The notes under the pieces: model-generated
Told to the model about the DNA's origin: nothing
Database searches by the model: none
The model's input: the letters and a program-made list of their open reading frames with translations, nothing else
Made by a program: the position numbers and the translations under genes
Source of the DNA: Firmicutes bacterium AM55-24TS
GTDB lineage: Bacteria > Bacillota > Clostridia > UBA1381
Length of the DNA stretch: 37,491 bases
Assembly (NCBI GenBank): GCA_003460745.1
Contig: QTVU01000028.1
Span: 1-37,491, forward strand
Direction of reading: 5' to 3'
In this document: positions 29,120 through 37,274 of the stretch, piece after piece
How positions within the stretch are numbered: the stretch's first letter is position 1
Layout: each line of letters starts with the position of its first letter

Positions 29120-29154
29120 ATTAGTTTGCGGACAGAAAGGCTATGGTGATTAAT

Positions 29155-29538
29155 ATGTTAGTTGATAATGATATTTGTATCTCAAGCGCACTGGAAGATT
29201 ATCTTGAATCAATATATGAAATTTCAAAGCAAAAGACGAGTGTGCGCATAACGGATATTGCCCTTGCACTCAAAATATCAAAACCAAGTGTGAACAGAGC
29301 GGTAAATACTCTAAAAAAGCAAGGTCTTGTTTCTCACGAGCCTTACGGCGATATAATTCTTACGGAAAAGGGTTTTGAGCTCGGTGAAGCAGTATATCAC
29401 CGTCATACGATGATTAAAAAATTTCTTGTAAATGTTCTTCATATTCCCGAAGATGACGCCGAAAAAGAGGCTTGCCAAATTGAGCATAATATAAGCCAAA
29501 ATACAGTTGAAAAAATGAAAAGTTTTATGGAAAACTAA
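29155..29538 (+). CDS. DtxR/MntR-family metal-dependent transcriptional regulator
   Basis: About 127 residues. The N-terminal winged helix has LEDYLESIYEIS, ITDIALALKISKPSVNRAVNTLKKQGLVSHEPYGDIILTEKG. The dimer and metal domain includes HRHTMIKKFL, IPEDDAEKEACQIEHNIS with the His, Glu and Cys ligand pattern of the DtxR family. It lacks the SH3 domain of DtxR, as MntR does. I prefer the ATG at 29155 with GGTGAT upstream; an ATG at 29143 is possible but too near its AAAGG. It likely represses metal uptake genes, and feoAB are the obvious targets. Confidence 0.9.
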   Translation: MLVDNDICISSALEDYLESIYEISKQKTSVRITDIALALKISKPSVNRAVNTLKKQGLVSHEPYGDIILTEKGFELGEAVYHRHTMIKKFLVNVLHIPEDDAEKEACQIEHNISQNTVEKMKSFMEN

Positions 29539-29553
29539 AAAGGAGTACCGAAA

Positions 29554-29664
29554 ATGAACTCATCGGCGTACATTTGTACGTTAGAGTTTATTTTCACAAA
29601 AAGTGCAAAGGCAAGCCGTATATCAAAGATAGGCTTGCCTTTGTTTATAATATCTGTAAATTAA
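29554..29664 (+). CDS. candidate 36-residue small ORF behind the DtxR-type gene
   Basis: ATG at 29554 has a strong AGGAG 8 bases upstream, right after the regulator's stop codon. The product starts MNSSAYICTLEFIFTKSAK and ends with a hydrophobic GLPLFIISVN. I do not recognise the family. The coding frame runs through a short CGTAC/GTACG hairpin and then through the 12-bp terminator at 29606-29643. That is unusual, so it could be a small membrane or regulatory peptide, or a ribosome site acting on the terminator. Confidence is limited because no homologues could be searched. Confidence 0.35.
   Translation: MNSSAYICTLEFIFTKSAKASRISKIGLPLFIISVN
29606..29646 (+). terminator. terminator of the metal-ion block
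   Basis: CAAAGGCAAGCC (29606-29617) pairs perfectly with GGCTTGCCTTTG (29632-29643), followed by TTTAT. It lies between this block and the converging GltD-like gene. Confidence 0.85.
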
Positions 29665-29720
29665 ATTCAAATATAAAATAATATTTTGCACGGTTCGGAC
29701 AATTTATCGTCCTCCTGAAT

Positions 29721-30956
29721 TTATAAATCTCTTTCGTGCATTAAACCCTTCATATAATCGTCCATTGCGTCTGCAACTTGCTTTGAATACGCAACCGCCT
29801 CAACAACAGTTTTCGCGCCGCGAACAACATCGCCCGACGCAAAAATACCGTCACGCGTAGTTTCTCCGAACGTATTTGTTACAAGCAAGCCTTTTTCATT
29901 AACTTCCAAGCCTGTCGTTGTTGAAACAATTCTGTCCTTCGGGCCTTGACTTATCGCAATAATCGTTGAATCTGCCTGATAAAGATTTTCCGTTCCTCTT
30001 ATCGGCGAAAGATTTCCCTTTCCGTCACATTCAAGTTCAACAAATATAACTCCGTCATCTACAATTTCCACAGGCTCAACGTGTACCACGAATTCAACAC
30101 CGTCAATCTTTGCATAATCCACTTCACGCTGACTTGCTGCCAAATGGTCACTTCTTGAAAATACCGTAACCTTTTTAGCACCGTGTCTTAAAGCAGTTCT
30201 TGCAACGTCCATTGCCGAGTTACCCGCACCGATAATATTAACCGTATCGCCAAGTCTGTAAACATCGGGATTGGTAAGATAATTAATCGCATAATGCACA
30301 TTTCCGAGCGTTTCGCCTTTTATATGAAGTGTGTTCGGTTTCCATACACCTGTACCGATAAATATTGCACTGTAACCGTCACGGAACATATCGTCAACGC
30401 TTATAGTCGTACCTATTGCCGTATTCGGTCTGATTTTAATACCAAGCTCAATCAACTTTTCCTTATATCTTTCCAAAATTGATTTCGGCAATCTGAATTC
30501 GGGAATACCGTATCTCAACACACCGCCGATTTTTTCTCTTGATTCAAATATCGTAATATCATATCCGCGCTGTGCAAGTATTACCGCAATGGTTATACCG
30601 GCAGGACCTGAGCCGATTATACCTGCTTTCAAGCCGTTTTTTTCAATCCCCGAAAAACTAAGTTTATCAAAATAGTTTTCGGAAATATAATTTTCAATAC
30701 TGCTTATATGAACCGGTGAGCCTTTTCTGTTCAAAACGCAATGTCCCTCGCATTGATTTTCATGATTACATATAAGCGAACAGACGATTGAAAGCGGATT
30801 ATTCTCAAACACCATCTCGCCGGCTTGATTTATATCCCCCTCTAAAAACGTATGTATCATATCCGGTATCGGTGTATGTATCGGACATCCCTCTCTGCAC
30901 ATAGGTTTCTTACAGTTCAAGCATCTTTTTGCTTCATTAATAACGTGTATCGCCAT
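29721..30956 (-). CDS. NAD(P)-dependent oxidoreductase related to the glutamate synthase small subunit
   Basis: A 411-residue flavoprotein of the GltD/NfnB/SudB type. The N-terminal ferredoxin-like part has CLNCKKPMCREGCP and CSLICNHENQCEGHC, ligands for two [4Fe-4S] clusters. The FAD site is AGIIGSGPAGITIAVILAQRG and the NAD(P) site is VNIIGAGNSAMDVARTALRHG. GIFASGDVVRGAKTVVEA is the second FAD contact. It is shorter than the usual 460-residue homologues. No large subunit or NfnA partner is adjacent, so its electron partner is unknown. The start follows AAAGGA. Confidence 0.88.
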   Translation of the reverse strand: MAIHVINEAKRCLNCKKPMCREGCPIHTPIPDMIHTFLEGDINQAGEMVFENNPLSIVCSLICNHENQCEGHCVLNRKGSPVHISSIENYISENYFDKLSFSGIEKNGLKAGIIGSGPAGITIAVILAQRGYDITIFESREKIGGVLRYGIPEFRLPKSILERYKEKLIELGIKIRPNTAIGTTISVDDMFRDGYSAIFIGTGVWKPNTLHIKGETLGNVHYAINYLTNPDVYRLGDTVNIIGAGNSAMDVARTALRHGAKKVTVFSRSDHLAASQREVDYAKIDGVEFVVHVEPVEIVDDGVIFVELECDGKGNLSPIRGTENLYQADSTIIAISQGPKDRIVSTTTGLEVNEKGLLVTNTFGETTRDGIFASGDVVRGAKTVVEAVAYSKQVADAMDDYMKGLMHERDL

Positions 30957-30992
30957 TTCATATTTCCTTTCTGCAATATATTTACTAATTTG

Positions 30993-31021
30993 ATTTTAAC
31001 ACATTTTATGTGAACATTCAA
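30993..31021 (-). promoter_or_regulatory. promoter of the GltD-like gene
   Basis: On the minus strand, TTGAAT (31016-31021) and TAAAAT (30993-30998) with a 17-base spacer. Confidence 0.5.
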
Positions 31022-31144
31022 CAGTTTAAATAATAAATTTTGTTGACAATTTGTTAATTTTTTCTCAATTACAAATTTCGACTTAATACTACATTCCTTA
31101 TCCTTGAAAATACACCGTTTTAGTGATAAAATTATATTGTTTAC

Positions 31145-31173
31145 TTGACAATTTACAAATTAAGTTGTATAAT
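31145..31173 (+). promoter_or_regulatory. strong promoter of the his operon
   Basis: A perfect TTGACA (31145-31150) and a perfect TATAAT (31168-31173) with a 17-base spacer. The leader to the hisZ ATG is about 55 bases. Confidence 0.85.
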
Positions 31174-31202
31174 AACTTTATCGCTTTAGCACAATAAAGT
31201 TA
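31173..31202 (+). promoter_or_regulatory. 9-bp inverted repeat at the his transcript start
   Basis: TAACTTTAT (31173-31181) and ATAAAGTTA (31194-31202) are perfect arms with a 12-base gap and sit across the predicted transcript start. They could be an operator or a weak 5' hairpin. No T-box or leader peptide was seen in this short leader. Confidence 0.5.
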
Positions 31203-31234
31203 AAATTCAAAAATATATTGAAAGGATTAGTTTT

Positions 31235-32589
31235 ATGTCTAATTGGAAATTGCATACACCGAACGGTGTAAATGATATACTGCCGGACGAATGTGCAGTA
31301 AAAAAAGAAATTGAATCAACAATATGTCTGTTTTTTCTTCAATCGGTTACAAAGAAGTTGAAACACCTACATTTGAATATTACGACTGTTATTTAGGTCT
31401 TAGCGGTCAGATTTCACAAGAGCATATGTTCAAGTTTTTTGACGAGCAAGGACGTATTCTTGCACTAAGACCGGACTTTACAACATCAATCGCCCGTATG
31501 GCGGCAACAAAGGTTGCAAATTCAGACAAGCCTCAGCGCTACCTATACACAGGCAACGTATACAGAGTTGAGCAAACACAAGGTGCACGTCAAAGAGAAT
31601 TTACACAAAGCGGTATCGAGCTTATCGGCTCATACTCACCTGCCGCAGACGCTGAAGTTATTTCAGCAGCTATGGAGGCTGTTCTTGCGGTAGGTATTGA
31701 AGAATTTTCAATGGAAATCGGTCAGATTGCATTCTTCAACGGACTTGTAAAGCAAGCAGGACTTGACGAACAATCTATCGAAAAGCTTCGTGAACGTATT
31801 GATTCAAAAGACTCTGTCGGTATTAAGACAATTACAGACAAACTTGATATTGATGACAATATCAAAAATCTTATGATTGATTTGCCTTACCTTTTCGGCG
31901 GTGAAGAAGTTTTCAAAAAGGCTTATGTTGACGGTCTTAACGAAGAATCCAAAAACGCACTTGACAACTTAAAGCGTATATATGAGCTTTTGTGTCTGTA
32001 CGGTTTTGAAAAGTACGTTTCTATTGACCTTGGTATGCTTGAAAGTATCGACTACTACACAGGCTCAATCTTTAAGTGCTACACACACGGTGTCGGATTT
32101 CCTATTTGTGCCGGAGGACGTTATGATAATCTTATGGGACAATTTGGTGACAATAAAGGTGCTGTCGGTGCGGCAATCGGTATAAACAGACTTATTTCCG
32201 TACTAAGCGACAAGGAGGTACATGATGTTTCCGCATCACTTGTTTTTGCCGAAAAGAACGCCGAAGGCATTGCCTATGACATTGCATACAATCTTCGTGT
32301 AAACGGCTGCCTTGTTGAAATGTATATCGGTGACGGCGATTATAAAGCAGCAGAGGAATATTCAAAAGGTAAATATATCGGTGCAATGCTTAGAGTTTTC
32401 CCTAACGGTCAGCTTATGATTAACGATTTTGCAAAACACGAAATTATAGAAACAACAGCAAACGAATTTTTAGGCTACTATGACGAATCTATGATGTTTG
32501 ACGAACACGACCATTGCGGCTGTGGCTGTGACCATGACCACGAGCATGAACATCACCACGACCACTGCGACTGCGGTCACAAACACTGA
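31235..32589 (+). CDS. hisZ: ATP phosphoribosyltransferase regulatory subunit HisZ, interrupted by a -1 frame change and with a His/Cys-rich tail
   Basis: HisZ is a HisRS paralogue that activates short HisG. The ATG at 31235 has AAAGGA upstream and codes [14 protein letters not shown] to KKEIESTI. The -1 frame then continues as [18 protein letters not shown] without a gap against class-II HisRS proteins. The shift must fall at 31315-31336, which includes a T6 run. Later motifs are [19 protein letters not shown] and GGRYDNL. The last 28 or so residues are unlike HisZ: 11 His and 5 Cys mixed with acidic residues, just before hisG. The total length is about 450. A separate start at the ATG of 31324 would lack the N-terminal motif and has no ribosome binding site. 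Confidence 0.87.
31315..31336 (+). other. hisZ: frame-change zone in hisZ with a T6 run
   Basis: Frame 0 reads ATA TGT CTG TTT TTT CTT; the -1 frame reads ATG TCT GTT TTT TCT. A TGA in the -1 frame just upstream fixes the left limit of the shift. One more T in the run at 31331-31336, or one more A near 31324, would restore a single frame. Slippage of Phe-tRNA on the T run is possible, but the base before it is G, so the heptamer is not perfect. Confidence 0.5.
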
Positions 32590-32611
32590 TTTTAGGGAGG
32601 AAGAGATTATA

Positions 32612-33250
32612 ATGAGATATTTAACAGTTGCTCTTGCAAAGGGCAGACTTGCCGAACTTGCAATGGAATTATTTATTTCAATCGGAATGGATTGTTCCGA
32701 AATGAAAGAAAAAACAAGAAAACTTATTTTCACTGACGAAAAAAACAAGATGAAATTTATCCTTGTAAAAGCGTCTGACGTTCCTACTTACGTTGAATAC
32801 GGTGCGGCTGACATCGGTATCGTCGGTAAGGACACACTTTTGGAAGAAAGCCGTAACCTATATGAAATGGTTGATTTGGGATTCGGAAAATGTAAAATGG
32901 CTGTATGTGGTCCGAAAGAATTAAAAGGTAAGCTTGGCACTATGACAAATCTTCGTGTTGCGTCAAAGTATCCGCACATCGCAATGAAATATTTCCAAGA
33001 CGACAAAGGTCAGACTATTGAAATTATAAAGCTAAACGGCTCCGTTGAACTTGCTCCGCTTGTCGGACTTTCGGACGTCATTGTCGATATTGTCGAAACA
33101 GGTAAAACACTTTACGAAAACGGTCTTGACGTTCTTGAGGATGTATGCCCTCTAAGCGCACGTTTTGTTGTAAACAAGGTTAGTATGAAAATGGAAACAG
33201 AACGTATTATGAATATTGTAAAACAGTTTGAGGAGAGAATTACAAAATGA
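32612..33250 (+). CDS. hisG: ATP phosphoribosyltransferase catalytic subunit, short form
   Basis: A 212-residue HisG of the short type that lacks the regulatory ACT-like domain and needs HisZ. It joins ATP to PRPP in the first step of histidine synthesis. [10 protein letters not shown] opens the first lobe, [13 protein letters not shown] and [14 protein letters not shown] belong to the periplasmic-binding-like fold, and [18 protein letters not shown] is the PRPP site. AGGGAGG precedes the ATG by 11 bases. It overlaps hisA by 4 bases. Confidence 0.96.
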   Translation: MRYLTVALAKGRLAELAMELFISIGMDCSEMKEKTRKLIFTDEKNKMKFILVKASDVPTYVEYGAADIGIVGKDTLLEESRNLYEMVDLGFGKCKMAVCGPKELKGKLGTMTNLRVASKYPHIAMKYFQDDKGQTIEIIKLNGSVELAPLVGLSDVIVDIVETGKTLYENGLDVLEDVCPLSARFVVNKVSMKMETERIMNIVKQFEERITK

Positions 33251-33960
33251 GAATTTACCCTGCGATTGATATAAAAGACGGTAAATGCGTGAGATTGTTC
33301 AAGGGACAATTTTCGGACGTTACCGTATACGGTGACTCCCCTGCCGAAATGGCTAAAAAATGGGAAAGTCTTGGCGGTGAATATATCCACGTTGTCGACC
33401 TTGACGGTGCTTTAAAAGGTCATGGTGTAAATGCCGCAAAAATCAAAGAAATATGCGAAAGCGTCAATGTTCCCGTACAAACGGGCGGTGGTATTCGTAC
33501 TATGGAGGATATTGAGGCAAAACTTGCCTGCGGTATCGACAGAGTAATCATAGGTACAAAAGCCGTTTCAGACAGTGAATTTGTTAAACGTGCCGTTGAT
33601 AAATACGGCAAAAAAATCGTTATCGGTATTGACGCAAAAGACGGTATGGTGGCTATCGAGGGTTGGGAAAAAACAAGCGATTTTACTGCAGTTGAATTTG
33701 CAAAGAAAATGGTAAATATCGGCGTACAAACAATCGTTTATACGGATATTGCAACCGACGGTACACTTGCAGGTCCTAACGTAAACGCAATGTCTGAAAT
33801 GGCAAGTGCGGTAAATGCCGATATTATCGCCTCAGGCGGTGTCGGAAGTCTTGACCACATCAAGTCACTTGTTACAACAGGTGTTGAGGGTGTTATCGTT
33901 GGTAAGGCACTTTATACGGATAAGGTTGACTTAACCGAAGCTATCAAGGCGGTAAAATAA
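33247..33960 (+). CDS. hisA: ProFAR isomerase
   Basis: A 237-residue TIM barrel that isomerises the ribosyl-formimino-AICAR-phosphate intermediate of histidine synthesis. The catalytic Asp lies in [17 protein letters not shown], the second in [23 protein letters not shown] and [11 protein letters not shown] are the phosphate sites. The ATGA overlap with hisG shows translational coupling. The other his genes (hisB, C, D, F, H, I) are not in the window. Confidence 0.96.
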   Translation: MRIYPAIDIKDGKCVRLFKGQFSDVTVYGDSPAEMAKKWESLGGEYIHVVDLDGALKGHGVNAAKIKEICESVNVPVQTGGGIRTMEDIEAKLACGIDRVIIGTKAVSDSEFVKRAVDKYGKKIVIGIDAKDGMVAIEGWEKTSDFTAVEFAKKMVNIGVQTIVYTDIATDGTLAGPNVNAMSEMASAVNADIIASGGVGSLDHIKSLVTTGVEGVIVGKALYTDKVDLTEAIKAVK

Positions 33961-33978
33961 CAGGAAAGGCTGAATAAT

Positions 33979-34698
33979 ATGAAAAAGGTAGTAAGTCTTA
34001 CAAGGCGTGCTATTGAACAGTATAATATGATTGAGGACGGCGATAAAATTGCCGTCGGTGTTTCCGGCGGTAAGGACAGTCTTGTACTGCTTAATGTGCT
34101 TGCGGAACTTTCGCGATACTATCCGAAAAAATTTACCGTTATGGGATTGACTTTGGATATGGGATATGATGCCGATTATTCAAAAGTACAAAAAATGTGT
34201 GATGATTTGGGCGTTGAATATAAGGTTAAGAAAACAAATATTAAAGAGATTATTTTTGATATACGAAAAGAATCCAATCCTTGCTCATTGTGTGCAAAAA
34301 TGCGCCGCGGTGCGTTAAATGATATGGCGATTGAAAACGGCTGCAATAAAGTTGCACTCGGTCATCATAATGATGATGTGCTTGAAACATTCTTCCTTAG
34401 CCTTATGCACGAGGGCAGAATACATTGTTTTTCGCCTGTTACATATCTCGACCGCACTGATATGTATCAAATCAGACCTATGATTTACGTTCGCGAACGT
34501 GATATTAGGGGTGTGGTTAAAAATTATGATATTCCCGTTGTTCACAATCCTTGTCCTGCTGACGGATATACGCAACGTCAATATATGAAAGATCTTATTA
34601 AACGTCTTGAAAAGGAAATGTATCCCGGACTTAGGAAAAGACTTTTCAGAGCAATTCAAGACAGTGCAATAGACGGTTGGAGCGATTATACAAAATAA
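33979..34698 (+). CDS. ttcA: TtcA/TilS-family PP-loop tRNA-modifying protein
   Basis: A 239-residue N-type ATP pyrophosphatase. The PP-loop SGGKDS lies at residues 29-34. NPCSLCAKMRRGAL has the CxxC pair (102, 105), and a third Cys occurs in NPCPADG, a set that fits a [4Fe-4S] cluster as in TtcA, which thiolates cytidine 32 of tRNA. GHHNDDVLETFFLSL is the family motif. It lies 18 bases after hisA and is probably in the his transcript, ending at the strong terminator behind it. Why a tRNA thiolase accompanies his genes is not known. Confidence 0.85.
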   Translation: MKKVVSLTRRAIEQYNMIEDGDKIAVGVSGGKDSLVLLNVLAELSRYYPKKFTVMGLTLDMGYDADYSKVQKMCDDLGVEYKVKKTNIKEIIFDIRKESNPCSLCAKMRRGALNDMAIENGCNKVALGHHNDDVLETFFLSLMHEGRIHCFSPVTYLDRTDMYQIRPMIYVRERDIRGVVKNYDIPVVHNPCPADGYTQRQYMKDLIKRLEKEMYPGLRKRLFRAIQDSAIDGWSDYTK

Positions 34699-34727
34699 GG
34701 ACGGTCATTGACCGTCCTTATTTTTTT
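34697..34727 (+). terminator. terminator of the his-ttcA operon
   Basis: AAGGACGGTC and GACCGTCCTT form a perfect stem around a 3-base loop, followed by A and T7. The stem begins within the ttcA stop codon. Confidence 0.92.
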
Positions 34728-34826
34728 GCCACCGCTCCGTCACTTCGTGACACCTCTCCTCAAGAAAAGGTTTTTTGTATGGCTCCCATTGAGGGGAGCT
34801 GTCGACGCAGTCGACTGTGGGGTGGC
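34728..34826. repeat. MITE-like repeat, copy 1
   Basis: An approximately 99-bp element with short terminal inverted repeats GCCACC and GGTGGC. Inside are stacked hairpins: GTCAC-TTC-GTGAC, GCTCCC with GGGGAGC, and GTCGAC-GCA-GTCGAC. Copy 2 starts exactly 120 bases later. Such multi-hairpin elements are common between genes in gut Clostridia (from memory). Reading frames through it are artefacts. Confidence 0.8.
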
Positions 34827-34847
34827 TTTCTTATGCTTTATGCTTTT

Positions 34848-34946
34848 GCCACCACTCCGTCACTTCGTGACACCTCTCCTCAAGGAGAGGCTTTTTGTAT
34901 GGCTTTCCTTAAGGGGAGTTGTTGACACAGTAGAATGTGGGGTGGT
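34848..34946. repeat. MITE-like repeat, copy 2
   Basis: A second copy in the same orientation, about 80 percent identical to copy 1 by eye. CCTCTCC-TCAA-GGAGAGG is a perfect hairpin here, while the GTCGAC palindrome of copy 1 has decayed to GTTGACACAGTAGAA. A 21-base spacer separates the copies. It ends next to the stop codon of the metallo-hydrolase gene. Confidence 0.8.
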
Positions 34947-34949
34947 TAT

Positions 34950-36557
34950 CTATCTTTTCCACTTTTCAGACAACATATCAATCTGGTCTGCGAACTTTGC
35001 CAAATCTTTATTGGCCATTCCCTCACAACTTCTTGCAACTGCAAGCAATCTTTCCGCAGCGGCAATAAGTCTGCCGAATACAGTCGCAGCACGTTTTGTA
35101 GTTTTCTTTTTCTGCACGCGTATGCCGTACGTCTGTACAACCACTTCACCTGTCAGCAAATCGTAACAAGTACCGCTGTACGGTGCAACAGAATTATAGC
35201 CGTATTCATTTCTGATACAATCGGTAAATTCATCGCAAGACTTTTCCTCGCCATGATTAACAAAAACAATTTCAGGCTTTTTCTTAAATGTTTTAAGCCA
35301 CTTTATAAGACCGTTCTTGTCTGCATGTCCGCTTATACCGTCAAGCATTTTAATTTCGGCATTTACTTCTATATCCTCACCAAACAATTTTACATTCTTA
35401 ATACCGTCACACAACATTCTGCCGAGCGTTCCCTCTGCCTGATAGCCGACAAACAAAATCAAACATTCTCTTCGCCACAAATTGTGTTTTAAGTGATGCC
35501 GTATTCTTCCCGCCTCACACATACCGCTTGACGATATTATAACTTTCGGCTTTTCGTCAAAATTAATTGCAACAGACTCATCCGTTGAAACGGCAAGTTT
35601 TAATCCGCTGAATGTAAGCGGATTAATACCGCTGTCCACCAACGCTCTTGCTTCTTCGTCCAGACATTTTACGTCACACTGTAAAAATATCGCGGTAGCC
35701 TCATTCGCCAAAGGACTGTCCACATACACAGAAAAATCACCGTAACCTTTTACAAGATTTTGTTCTTTAATCTGACGTATATAGTATAAAAGCTCTTGCG
35801 TTCTGCCTACAGCAAATGACGGTATAACAACATTTCCGCCCCTGTCAAATGTTCTCTGAAATTCCCCCGCAAGCAATGTTATATAATCAGGTACTTCCGT
35901 ATGAAATCTGTTTCCGTAGGTGGACTCTATAACAAGATAATCGGTATCGTCCGTATCATAAATCGGAGTCGGGTCTTTAATAATCGGTTGATTTGTATTT
36001 CCCACGTCACCGCTGAAAACTGTTTTCTTTGTAATACCGCTTTCTGTTATCCAAATTTCTATACAAGACGAGCCGAGCAAGTGACCTATATCGTGAAATC
36101 TTATTTCGACATTTTCCAAAATTCTTATTTTCTCATCATAATTACACGGACGGAATTGCTGAAGCACACCGATAGTATCGTCCATATCATAAATCGGAAC
36201 ATATTCTTCCCTGCCGGCACGCTTTGCTTTTCTGTTTCGCCATTTCGCCTCAGTTTCTTGAATATGCGCACTGTCCGGCAACATTATTTCGCATAAATCG
36301 GATGTTTCATTCGTCGCGTAAATTTTACCGCGAAAACCGTTTTTGTAAAGTAACGGCAAATTACCCGAATGGTCAATATGTGCATGAGTAAGCAATACAC
36401 ATTCAATATCATTTGGATTTACGGGGATTTCTTGATTTTCAAATATATCAGCACCTTGTTCCATTCCGCAGTCAACAAGAATATTTTTTCCGTTCGTTTC
36501 TATTAGCGTACAACTGCCCGTAACTTCGTGTGCCGCACCTAAAAATGTGATTTTCAT
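34950..36557 (-). CDS. beta-CASP metallo-beta-lactamase-fold hydrolase (CPSF/Ysh1-like ribonuclease family)
   Basis: A 535-residue protein. The metal site is THAHIDHSG (H58, H60, D62, H63), with further ligands in DIGHLLGSS and FSGDVG. The beta-CASP part has FAVGRTQELLYYI and VIISSSGMCEAGRIRHHL. The RMMBL end has DGISGHADKNGLIKW and FVNHGEEKSCDEF. Family members cut RNA ends, so an RNA-processing role is likely but unproven. The C-terminal 60 residues form a charged helical extension. It is read toward the MITE repeats. Confidence 0.9.
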   Translation of the reverse strand: MKITFLGAAHEVTGSCTLIETNGKNILVDCGMEQGADIFENQEIPVNPNDIECVLLTHAHIDHSGNLPLLYKNGFRGKIYATNETSDLCEIMLPDSAHIQETEAKWRNRKAKRAGREEYVPIYDMDDTIGVLQQFRPCNYDEKIRILENVEIRFHDIGHLLGSSCIEIWITESGITKKTVFSGDVGNTNQPIIKDPTPIYDTDDTDYLVIESTYGNRFHTEVPDYITLLAGEFQRTFDRGGNVVIPSFAVGRTQELLYYIRQIKEQNLVKGYGDFSVYVDSPLANEATAIFLQCDVKCLDEEARALVDSGINPLTFSGLKLAVSTDESVAINFDEKPKVIISSSGMCEAGRIRHHLKHNLWRRECLILFVGYQAEGTLGRMLCDGIKNVKLFGEDIEVNAEIKMLDGISGHADKNGLIKWLKTFKKKPEIVFVNHGEEKSCDEFTDCIRNEYGYNSVAPYSGTCYDLLTGEVVVQTYGIRVQKKKTTKRAATVFGRLIAAAERLLAVARSCEGMANKDLAKFADQIDMLSEKWKR

Positions 36558-36667
36558 ACTAACTCACTTCCTTTCTATTTTATTTATACCACCGATTTCG
36601 GCTTTAGTAACAAATAAATTGTATTTTTTTATATTTTAATGTATAATATTTTTGAGGTGTTTGGTAT

Positions 36668-36694
36668 AAAAAAAGAGCTTTAAAGCTCTTTTTT
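36668..36694 (-). terminator. terminator overlapping the end of the phosphatase gene
   Basis: The palindrome GAGCTTTAAAGCTC (36675-36688) is flanked by A7 and T6. On the minus strand the T run follows directly. The TAA stop of the phosphatase is in the middle of the stem-loop. Confidence 0.85.
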
Positions 36695-37138
36695 GATTTC
36701 CTTGAGTAAAGCAGTGCAACCTTCAAGTACATCATTGTATGTCACATCAAAATCACCTGTGTACCATGGATCCGCAATATCTCTCGGATTGTCGGACCAA
36801 TCAAGTAAAAGGTGTATTTTGTTTTCGGTATCATTCGGTAACATACGTTTCATATTTCGTAAATTGTAATTGTCCATACCGATAATGTAGTCATATTTGG
36901 CATAGTCGGATTTTTTTAATTGAACCGCATATTTTCCGTCAACGGAAATACCGAATTCCGCAAGCTTTTTGCGCGTACCATAATGTACACCGTTCCCGAT
37001 TTCCTCTGTACTCGTTGCCGCAGACGCTATGAAAAACTCATCACTAAGCCCTGCCTTTTTAACTAAATCTTTCATCACAAACTCCGCCATCGGCGACCTG
37101 CATATATTGCCGTGGCAAACAAAAAGTATCTTAATCAT
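36680..37138 (-). CDS. low-molecular-weight protein-tyrosine phosphatase
   Basis: A 152-residue cytoplasmic phosphatase. The P-loop is CHGNICRS with the nucleophile C8 and R14 close to the start (FVCHGNICRSPMAEF). The general acid Asp lies in ADPWYTGDFDVTY. I chose the ATG at 37138, which has AAAGGA 6 bases upstream; the ATG at 37153 would put that site inside the gene. In bacteria such enzymes reset tyrosine kinases or act on arginine phosphate; no kinase gene is nearby, so the target is open. Confidence 0.92.
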   Translation of the reverse strand: MIKILFVCHGNICRSPMAEFVMKDLVKKAGLSDEFFIASAATSTEEIGNGVHYGTRKKLAEFGISVDGKYAVQLKKSDYAKYDYIIGMDNYNLRNMKRMLPNDTENKIHLLLDWSDNPRDIADPWYTGDFDVTYNDVLEGCTALLKEIKKEL

Positions 37139-37175
37139 AATTTTTCCTTTCATAAAAAGCCGTAATATGCCGTGG

Positions 37176-37262
37176 TTTGCCCGTATTTGCGGTGTCTTTC
37201 AAACGATTAAAAAACATGCTTGACAAGAGCGTAATCTGCAAAACACGGCAAATAAGGGCAAA
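37176..37262. repeat. 20-bp imperfect inverted repeat upstream of the phosphatase gene
   Basis: TTTGCCCGTATTTGCGGTGT (37176-37195) and, on the other strand, TTTGCCCTTATTTGCCGTGT (37262-37243) match at 18 of 20 positions. They enclose 47 bases. With the next repeat it makes up much of the 338-base gene-free end of the window. It looks like a protein-binding or recombination site, but I cannot name it. Confidence 0.6.
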
Positions 37263-37274
37263 TCGAGGACACCG

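Noticed and set aside
31001..31234. T-box or histidine leader peptide in front of hisZ
   Set aside because: The leader after the promoter is only about 55 bases and has no His codon run, specifier loop or terminator.
32498..32611. hisG starting at 32498 as a 250-residue protein
   Set aside because: That upstream part is a shadow of the His-rich HisZ tail (a Thr-rich string). The real hisG start with AGGGAGG upstream is at 32612.
34677..35166. Two plus-strand open frames of 82 and 152 codons
   Set aside because: They run through both MITE-like copies and then antisense through the metallo-hydrolase gene. The repeated PSLRDTSPQ peptides come from the DNA repeat, and no ribosome binding site precedes them.
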